From contig CM060847.1 in the NCBI GenBank assembly GCA_030737835.1, forward strand, positions 25,987,604 through 26,051,603: DNA of 64,000 nt, written 5' to 3'. The notes under the pieces are model-generated. The model searched no databases and was not told where the DNA came from. It worked only from the letters and a program-made list of their open reading frames with translations. The translations under genes were made by a program, and so were the position numbers. Position 1 is the first letter of the stretch. Every line of letters begins with the position of its first letter. Of this stretch, positions 56,475 through 64,000 are shown piece by piece. This DNA is from Acorus gramineus. Its lineage: Eukaryota > Streptophyta > Magnoliopsida > Acorales > Acoraceae.

Positions 56475-59101
56475 GGTCACGCCCCAGGGCGGCCGTCCCC
56501 GGGACGCGGCAAGTGTATACATGATATCAGCAGTCTATACAGGAGGTCAATAACATACTCTAAACACAGCTAAAATGACAACACAGACAAAAGCAAGGCT
56601 GACATGATATATACACAAATAGCGGAAGCTAAAAGACTGAGTCTGTAATTCAAAAACATATTACAGACTCGATACATAATCAACTGTCCTGTGAGAGCCA
56701 ATATACACAAATACATCCAAGTATAATACAAACAGGTGCCCAAGCATGGAAATATAATACATACAATAAAAAAGGGGTGCTGATAGCCTCTAACACTCGC
56801 GGGAATATGGCGCTACTCCGCTACTGATGAAGTCCCTCGGGGAGCTCCTCCTTCAGATCCGAATCAGTGATAACTGGAGAAAAATATGCGAGGGGTGAGC
56901 CACACGCTCAGTGAATAGCACAACCCATGCATCACAATTCATATTAACCACAAAATTATTAAAAGCCTCAAAGTGGCAGGAACTACACAATCCAGTGGGT
57001 CGCAACATCGCCGACCCACCACACCCTCACCCTCACCCTCTAAATAGGTGACACGGCTATTGGGACTGACTAGGCTGTTAATCACCCTTGGTCCACCGAT
57101 AGTCTCTCCTCCACTCCGTAGGCCGCCTGGTCTACTCCCACAATTCAGCACAGTCCGAACCCAAATCAGGAGGTGCCTACTGATGGGAGCCCTCTGTCAG
57201 GAAGGCCTGTCTAACGCTGGGGCAGTCTCTATACGGATCCAACGAAGGGAACAGAAACAGCCTATCCACACGTATACGATCCACTTGGATCCGTCGGCAA
57301 CACATCTCATCAACTCTAATGTCATGAATTCTTCAGAATTCCTCCAGGGCGCATAACTAAGATGCGGGGAATCATATATTATAACCATCGCTTATAATAT
57401 TCTCTAAGGCATGCTAATAACCATAAGTTCGCATTTGATTTAAAATAATTTAAACTAATGGGATACATGCATAGGTCAAGGCTTCCTAGCATGAAAATAT
57501 GGTATCAGGATGCATGGCTCTTACACATATCCTAAGGGTGTAAGTCCCTAACATACAAGATCTAGGGTGGCATGCATACTATATAACAATCATGCTTGCA
57601 TAGATTACATATTATACAAGTTAATATTAAACTATGGTGCCCCAGGGGGAGAACGATACACGCCTAAAAGCATATACGCCTCCATACTAAGTTGGATCGT
57701 CCCACTCACCAAAACCCGGGTTGTCGCGTGACCGTCCGTCAAGATCTGCAAGACAGGGTATTAAACACGGTGAGTAAAAATACACAATACATACAAAAAT
57801 ACGCTAAAAATACCCAACACTCGGACAAGCGTACATACGGCCCGTACGCACGCGAGTCCGAGCACCCCGACGCACTCCCGAACCCCCGGGCACACCCGCC
57901 CCAGGCACACAACCACGCCCCAGCCCGGGCGCCCAGATGCACTGCCGAGCCCCCGTGCCCGCATGCCCAGACACGCGGCACGCTCGGGCGCACGCACGCG
58001 CGCGCCCGTGCGCACCGCGCGTCCAGCCCCGGATGCACCCGCGCGCACTGCACCCCAGCGCAGCGCCCGCACGCACTCCTCGCTTGCCCTGCGCTCACTG
58101 CGCCCCCTGCGCAGCAACCGCACACCGCCCGCTCACCCCGCGTACTGCGCCCCCTGCGCAGCACCCGGCAGCGCGCCTGCCAGCCTGCCTGCGCTCACGT
58201 GCCGAGGAGCCCGCACTGCCCGAGCCAGCACAACAACCTCCCTCAGCCCTCCCTCACCCCCAACCACTCATGCTCACCTTCCACACCCAAAAACACCTCC
58301 TAAACATGCATCTAAACAAGAATGGAAGGAAAGGAAACTCACCCAAAGGAGAGGAAGGGAAGGGAAGGAGATTGGGTGCTCTTCGCGCACCGATTTGCCA
58401 CCTCCAAGACCACCACCACCAAGATCTCCACTCAGCCAAAGAGGGGTTGAAAACAGAGGAGAAGAGGGTCCATTAGAGGACGAAAAACAAAGGGAAATGA
58501 AGATCCAAAACCATAGGAAGATAGATCGGGTCCTCACCTATCTTTTCTTCTTCTAGGGTTTCTTGATTCAATACCTTCTACTAGGTCATATGGGGGTTTT
58601 AAAGAGAAGGGAGAGAGAGGTTTTGGTGGAGAAGATGATGAATAGGGGAGGGGGAACTATACATGGGCGCCCACTTAAAGCACTCACACACACACACCAC
58701 ACACTCTCACACCCACTTAACTTAGCCCTAATTAGGTTTAGGGTGAGATTTGACCCTAGTCAACCCAACCACACTAAAATCCGAAATCAATTGACCAAGT
58801 CCAGGGTCAACTTTGACCAAGTCAAGTCTCCCAATGACTTTTCGCCCGGTCAAAACCCGGATACGATTCGGAACTACGAAATTCTGAACGTTACCGGAAT
58901 TCAATGAAATTTTTGTGAGTGGCTTGAAATGGCACCAGGACACATAATATGCATTTAGATTTTCAATCGAAGCTCCCAAACTCAGGGTGATAGCCAAAAG
59001 TCCAAAATTTTAGCGGTTCCGATCGAAAAATGAAAAAGTTGAAAAACTGCCAGAATGCTCCAATGGTGACCAGAAGGATAAAACGTGATACATATATAAC
59101 A
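56475..59101 (-). mobile_element. Solo Tekay-like LTR nested in the copia element
   Basis: A perfect 5-bp duplication TTTTC flanks it at 56470-56474 and 59102-59106. On the plus strand it begins GGTCACGCCCC, so the terminal TGTCA has one substitution, and it ends ATATATAACA. It is 2627 bp, the shortest complete LTR here because its CpG-rich tract is small. The 36-nt segment is at 57710-57745. Confidence 0.95.
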
Positions 59102-59106
59102 TTTTC

Positions 59107-59949
59107 TCCCCCTAATGACGGGAATATTGTCTCATCAAAATGACAATCCGCAAATCGAGCGGTAAAAACATCCCCTGTCAATGGTTCAAGATATCTTATA
59201 ATAGAAGGAGAATCAAAGCCTACATAAATTCCCAATCGACGTTGAGGGCCCATTTTAGTTCGTTGTGTAGGGGCAATAGGAACTTGTACAGCACAACCAA
59301 AAATTCGAAGATGTGAAATATTTGGTTGATGACCCAGTACGAGCTGTAAAGGGGAATATTGATGATAAGCAGTTGGTCAAAGGCGAACTAATGCTGCTGC
59401 ATGCAATATAGCGTGACCCCAAGCTGAAACGGGTAATTTTATCCTCAAAAGCATAGGACGTGCAATTAGCTGAAGATGCTTAATAAATGATTCAGCTAAT
59501 CCATTTTGGGTGTGCACATGAGCAGTAGGGTGTTCAACATCGATGCCATGCGACATACAATAGTCGTTAAAAGTTTTCGATGTGAATTCACCAGCTCCAT
59601 CAAGGCGTATTGACTTTATAGGATAATCCAAAAAATGAGACTGTAATCGGATTATCTGAGCAAGTAGTCTTGCAAATGCAGCATTCCGAGTGGATAATAG
59701 ACAAACATGCGACCATCTAGCAGATGCGTCTATCAATACCATAAAATACTTGAATGGTCCACATGGGGGGTGGATTGGGCCACATATATCCCCTTGGATT
59801 CTTTGCAAAAATGTTGGTGACTCAACATTGACTTTTGTAGGGGATGGTCTAACTATTAATTTTCCTTGTGAGCACGAAGTGCATTGATAGTGATTAGGTA
59901 AAAGAATCTTCTGGTTCTTTAACGAATGCCCAAATGAATTATCAATTAT
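59107..59949 (-). pseudogene. pol: Copia integrase core and C-terminal part
   Basis: The catalytic triad is visible in order: LIDASARWSHV, IRLDGAGEFTSKTF, and HVHTQNGLAESFIKHLQ with the Glu. The C-terminal part reads MGPQRRLGIYVGF and FADCHFDETIFP up to the solo LTR at 59101. In-frame TGA codons stand at about 59377 (in VRL-PTAYHQ) and 59950 (MMR-IIDNSF), both likely CGA to TGA. It would insert the cDNA into the genome. Confidence 0.9.
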
Positions 59950-60631
59950 TCAACGCATCATTGTAGATCCTGGATGCCCGAGACGATCATGCCAAAGTGT
60001 AAAAATATCTGAATCATAGAACTTCTGGTTCATTACAGCATATGATTCGATTGTTTTTATGGTTGTATAATACAACCCAGATGAGAAAGCATGAAGTTTC
60101 TCTAATATATGTTTTTGGCCTGAAACAATTGAAGTAATGCATAAATACTCCATATTGTTTTCATTGATAGTTTCAATATGATATCCATTAAGACGGATAT
60201 CCTTAAAACTTAGCAGATTTCTTCTAGATCTTGCTGAATATATCAATTTTCCTTGTGAGCACGAAGTGCATTGATAGTGATTAGGTAAAAGAATCTTCTG
60301 GTTCTTTAACGAATGTCCAAATGAATTATCAATTATTCGACGCATCATTGTAGATCCTGGATGCCCGAGACGATCATGTCAAAGTGTAAAAATATCTGAA
60401 TCATAGAACTTCTAGTTCATTACAGCATATGATTCAGTTGTTTTTATGGTTGTATAATACAACCCAGATGAGAAAGCATGAAGTTTCTCTAATATATGTT
60501 TTTGGCCTGAAACAATTGAAGTAATGCATAAATACTCCATATTGTTTTCATTGATAGTCTCAATATGATATCCATTAAGACGGATATCCTTAAAACTTAG
60601 CAGATTTCTTCTGGATCTTGCTGAATATAAT
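59858..60631 (-). repeat. 387-bp in-frame tandem duplication in copia pol
   Basis: The units are 59858-60244 and 60245-60631, exactly 387 bp (129 codons) apart, with few differences. Each contains the GAG-pre-integrase segment (YSARSRRNLLSFKDIRL to ESYAVMN) and the integrase zinc motif (HDRLGHPGSTMM...CTSCSQGKL). The first zinc motif in reading order therefore runs directly back into YSARSRRNLL. Copy-specific stops are present: MN-KF as TAG at about 60412 and TL-HDR as TGA. Confidence 0.92.
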
Positions 60632-60828
60632 GCATCATTAATACAAAATTTTGTACCTCCTAGTAATATTATATTTGCTCTTCCAGAGCCTTCAATTAAT
60701 TTCGTAGTACCAGAAATGGTATTAACATTTGCATTGATTAATGTCAATGTCGAGAAATATTGTTTATTTCGTAGGATCGTATGTGTTGTAGCGCTGTCTG
60801 CTAGACAAATGTCACCAACCATAGCCAT
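60632..60828 (-). pseudogene. pol: Copia protease
   Basis: The frame starts MAMVGDICLADSATTHTIL at 60828, with the copia active site Asp-Ser-Ala. It is followed by YFSTLTLINANVNTISGTTK, the flap-like region of this family. It opens straight after AT-rich DNA, without the Gag zinc knuckle that normally precedes it. Confidence 0.8.
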
Positions 60829-62240
60829 TCTTGTAAAAAAAAATGAAATAAATAAGATAAATATAAAAATAAGAAAAATGGATTTTAGATAACAAAAAAA
60901 ATATAATTATAAAAATTATAAAAGTCTGATCGTACATCAGGTACGTGACCATATTTTTAAAGCACCAAATACATAACAATCATTTTCCTTGTATTAGGGG
61001 TTTGTTCTGCAACCCTTTTCCCTTCAATTATGCTTTTGTTTAATAGCAAATCACTTCTAGTGATTTGAGATATTTTACAAACTCTATGATTGTTGTACTT
61101 TCAACTATATAAATCATGATCTCATCATTCATGACCACAACTTCCATGGCGAACATAAAATAAAATGCATTTACTTCGGGTAATGATGCTATGCCATTGA
61201 GTTGAGTTACATGATATTTTAAAAAAAATCGTTGTTCGGCAACGAGAATATATAAAATTGATGCTCTCAATATTGCTACAACTGGAGCATATTTGAGGCA
61301 TAATGGCCGGTGGACCTTTGTCAATGAGGTATTAATCTTTAAATCCTCTTCATTATGATGATGATGATGATGGTGAAATCTAATCATAATTTACATGTTC
61401 CTGCTGGGATACATGGATCTTTTTTTTTATTATTTGGTCCTTCAAGGACCCAAAAAATATATCATATAACTTTTGTTTGGTCCTACAGGGACACGAGCAA
61501 TCATGATTTGTGTATATATATCCTTCAGGGATAAAAATTATACGGTCCTTCAGAGACACATTCTAATCATATCTTTCACATGATCCTTCAAGGATCCATG
61601 TAATAATTTTTGTAGTCCTTCAGGGATAGAATAAAATTTGCATGGTCTTATTGGAACACATTATTCATAACTTCTACATGGTCCTTCAGGGATCCATGTA
61701 ATTATAATTTTTGTATGATCCTATAGGGACACATGACATTGTAATATTAAAATGAATTTCAAATCAAATATAAATATCAAATTAATTGATATTTGTGAGA
61801 ACTTCTGGTTCTACACATAGATGTATAATATTTAAATTTTAATAAAAGATGACAAACATGGAACAGTTACATGAAAAATAAATAATCAAATGATAGATGC
61901 CGCATACTGTTGCATGGGAAAATTGCATACTAGTTTTCATAAATTAATCATATCATAACATATGTATGGAAAATTTTCACGGGGATTGCATGCATGGAAA
62001 ATAAAAGATAGATGTATGCAGTACATCAGATGAAAATAAAAGATAGATGTATACGGGTTCTACACATGATTTGCATACGGTTCCATGCATATTGAAAAAA
62101 AAATTAATCATATGTATGTAGTAGATGATTTACATAAAAATACATAACATCAAGGGGGAGTATATTTTTGATATAGATCATTAAGAACCCACCGAATATA
62201 AACCTTTCTCTTTAACAAAGAGCTTCTCGTGCTGATAACG
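60829..62240 (-). other. Copia 5' internal region without gag
   Basis: About 1.4 kb between protease and the 5' LTR is AT-rich and has no gag domain or CCHC knuckle. It contains a (CAT)n microsatellite near 61356-61375. A degenerate series of GGTCCTTCAGGGACA-like words spaced about 40-60 bp apart lies from 61435 to 61735. The base next to the LTR reads, on the minus strand, TTATCAGCACGAGAAGC, where the primer-binding site is expected. Confidence 0.7.
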
Positions 62241-62552
62241 TGTTATAAACTATATAGAATATGATATATAAAAGTATATAAACAAAGCACACAAGTATAT
62301 AGAGAAGAGAAGTAGAGAGAGATTCTTATTCACTATTTGTTGGTTGGTTGAATACAAGAGAAAACCCCTCTATTTATAGGGTGCATAGAGGAATCCCAAA
62401 GGATGAGAGTTACAAGTCTATAGAGGTGATGAGGAGATAGTGGGGCAATAATGGGAGTGTTATGGAATAGAAGAGTGGGGGAGGTTATGGAGTTGAAGAG
62501 TGGGGGAGGTTATGGGTTAGAGAAGTGGTGGTTATCCACCATATTCACAACA
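62241..62552 (-). repeat. 5' LTR of the copia element
   Basis: It is 312 bp and almost identical to 53712-54023. It is preceded, on the internal side, by the putative primer-binding site. Confidence 0.95.
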
Positions 62553-62816
62553 GGAAGGTAATAATTGCCCTGAAAAATCGTGAACCCCAAGAATTGAAGA
62601 GGCGCCATAAAAAGGTTTCTTCGAAAACACAAGCAAATGCAACGTGTAATTAACAGGAAGAGGGATGTTAGCCATCAAATCCCCTATTAATCAGAAGATC
62701 CCGAAGTGACAGACAACTATATCCCCAAATCTCTGAGTTGCCCGTAATCAAATCATGGTTGTTTATATCTTCTGCTCTCCCAAAAATTTAAAAGAGCAGA
62801 AAAAAGAGGGCATCTA
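62553..62816 (+). other. Remnant interior of the Tat-like element with polypurine tract
   Basis: This is unique sequence between the copia element and the right Tat-like LTR. GCAGAAAAAAGAGGG at 62796-62810 is a purine tract a few bases before the LTR start. The minus strand has a partly open frame (WGYSCLSLRDLLINRGF then two stops) that I cannot assign. Confidence 0.4.
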
Positions 62817-63410
62817 TGAAGAGAAAAATTTACATCCTTTCAAAAGTCAACACGTATCAAAGACTAAGCGGGTGTAAACCATTGCGCTCGGTAACTGATA
62901 ACCTGACTCAACAAATGTAGAACTAAGAAATGTCGAATAGGCACGCTCGAGGAGGTGAGACATGACCAGATTAGTCTCTCCACGAGGTGACTCAGGTCTG
63001 TTCGAGACAGTCTTACACTTCGAGGACAAATGCCAAATTATGGTTCGAGTATGATCTCGAATCCCGAGTAGACGAAGACCACGAACAGAACCTCTGAAAT
63101 GGTCAAATGTCCATTAAGTCAGTAACCATCACGTTATTGAGTAAGGCCCATTATCCGTTGAACTGGGGTAATTAGAGAGGTTACCACAAAACTCATCCAC
63201 TAACAACCATTAAAGGGAAAGACTATTACAACGGCTACTTAGGCATTAAACCTTATAAAAGGGAAGGAAATACATCAAAAAGAGGTATGAGTTTTATCAG
63301 TTAACAAGCCACCTAAAGAGTGAGATTATATTCTTCAATTCCCTTATTGACTTTAAGCATTGGAGTCCTTGGCCAGCACTACACCGGTATCCCCTTTTTT
63401 CATTTTGAGT
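62817..63410 (+). repeat. Right LTR of the Tat-like element
   Basis: It starts TGAAGAGAAAAATTTACATCC and parallels 29211 onward. It carries TATAAAAG at 63254-63261 and ends its clear similarity at CATTGGAGT near 63366. This copy has no insertions. The right boundary is a best guess just before GATGG at 63411. Confidence 0.5.
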
Positions 63411-63606
63411 GATGGAATCGCATTCGGTTGAGTCCAGATTCAGAAGGAAGGCTCCACCCGTTTACGTTGATTGAAGGGGGAATTATCCTCTTCAGATGAT
63501 GAAAATATTTTTTTCAATATCATACTTTAAATTTTGTATTATTTTAACATTTCTATACTCCAGTATCCTAAAGCACGACAATATGGATAAACATTTTCAT
63601 CTTAAT

Positions 63607-63780
63607 GGCACAGTCGTAATTTTGCCAGTCTGTTAATTTTTCAAGGAGCACCTTCTTATTATTTATTCACTCATCTATACCCAAAAAATTGTAGGCACGG
63701 TCGTACTTTTGTCTATCTATTAATTTTGTAAGGAACACCTTCCTATTATTCATTCATTCATCTATACCCAAAAAAAATTC
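63607..63780. repeat. 87-bp tandem duplication
   Basis: The units start GGCACAGTCGTA (63607) and GGCACGGTCGTA (63694). Both end in CATCTATACCCAAAAAA, with roughly 85 percent identity by eye. Confidence 0.75.
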
Positions 63781-64000
63781 AGACGTTACACAATAACGAC
63801 AAATTCAATTAGTTGGGTTATGTGTATATAGTCCCTCAAGTTCTAACTTTTTCAAAAAAAGGTCCCTTATATTTATAAAAGGTCCTTGACAGAAACGGCC
63901 AATTTTGTCCTTTTCTGGGATATTTGAAGTTCTGCCCCTAGTTTCTACCAATTTCACAATTAGGTTCCTATCTATGTTACAAACATATCCGGAATTCAGA
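63781..64000. other. Noncoding right end, possible MITE fragment
   Basis: TATAGTCCCTCAAGTTCTAAC and GGTCCCTTATA near 63840-63880 resemble the ends of common noncoding plant DNA transposons. No partner end is inside the window and there is no coding frame. Confidence 0.25.

Larger units (their letters stand above)
53712..62552 (-). mobile_element. Ty1/copia retrotransposon (decayed, with nested solo LTR)
   Basis: It has two near-identical 312-bp LTRs, a polypurine tract and a pol in the copia order: protease, GAG-pre-integrase, integrase, RT, RNase H. Flanks are GAAAG (53707-53711) and GGAAG (62553-62557), a 5-bp duplication with one mismatch. The coding region has several stops and frameshifts, a 387-bp duplication, and is split by a gypsy solo LTR at 56475-59101. 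No gag is found. Confidence 0.92.
29211..63410 (+). mobile_element. Proposed old Tat-like Ty3/gypsy element, heavily invaded (outermost layer)
   Basis: LTR-like copies in the same orientation lie at 29211-33892 (split by insertions) and 62817 to about 63410. They share long stretches, for example AACCTCTGAAA, TATAAAAGGGAAGG and CTTTAAGCATTGGAGT or close variants. A purine tract precedes the right copy. Without the insertions, only about 2.4 kb of interior is left: 33893-34301, 37359-38559, 52774-53711 and 62553-62816. It holds a broken antisense ORF. gag-pol is absent, so the element is either deleted or non-autonomous. The right end is uncertain. GATGG occurs before 29211 and at 63411-63415, but the base pair before the latter is not CA. 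Confidence 0.5.

Noticed and set aside
61040-61387. 115-codon frame with a His run in the copia 5' region as a gag remnant
   Set aside because: The His run comes from a CAT microsatellite and no gag or zinc-knuckle pattern is present.
63411-63415. GATGG as proof of the right end of the Tat-like element
   Set aside because: The match with 29206-29210 is only five bases, the preceding bases do not read CA, and GATGG also flanks an unrelated solo LTR. It is kept only as a hint.

Overview
The window looks like a repeat-dominated stretch of a large flowering-plant genome. It shows plant-type LTR retrotransposons with an initiator tRNA-Met primer-binding site, a chromodomain-bearing Ty3/gypsy polyprotein, a Ty1/copia element and several MITE-like pieces. 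I find no convincing host gene, rRNA, tRNA or CRISPR. The species cannot be assigned from the sequence alone.

Left block, 1-26203. A plus-strand Tekay/Del-type chromovirus (element 1) starts inside its 5' LTR. It runs through a decayed gag-pol (2555-7373) into a 3' LTR (7422-13926) that is split by a 3.5-kb solo LTR (8940-12466, duplication CCGTC). That 3' LTR is followed by a second primer-binding site and gag start (13927-14179), so two copies were once joined in tandem through one LTR. At 14179/14180 the sequence switches abruptly into a minus-strand relative (element 2, 14180-23397). Two back-to-back LTR pieces of more distant subfamilies follow (23398-24369 minus, 24370-26203 plus).

Middle, 26204-29210, is AT-rich, with a 729-bp Mutator-like MITE (28047-28775) bounded by a perfect 9-bp duplication.

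Right block, 29211 to about 63410. I interpret this as one old Tat-like gypsy element that has been heavily invaded. Two plus-oriented LTR copies with matching TATA boxes lie at its ends, a purine tract precedes the right one, and a broken antisense ORF (34177-38510) lies inside. Nested in it are solo LTRs at 31136-33493 and 34302-37358; a solo LTR at 38560-52773 that holds a full-length Tekay element (element 3, 40653-51729); and a copia element (53712-62552) that holds a further solo LTR (56475-59101). Target-site duplications set the order of most insertions.

The most unusual signal is inside the roughly 3-kb Tekay LTRs. All ten copies that span the site carry a 36-nt segment bordered by a consensus 3' splice site and a 5' splice site. 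An upstream GTAAG donor, a downstream TTTTCCAG acceptor and another acceptor nine bases before the gag ATG frame a possible multi-intron leader, with a long CpG-rich tract as its first intron. The copia element also carries an exact in-frame 387-bp duplication of its GAG-pre-integrase/zinc-finger segment and has no recognisable gag.
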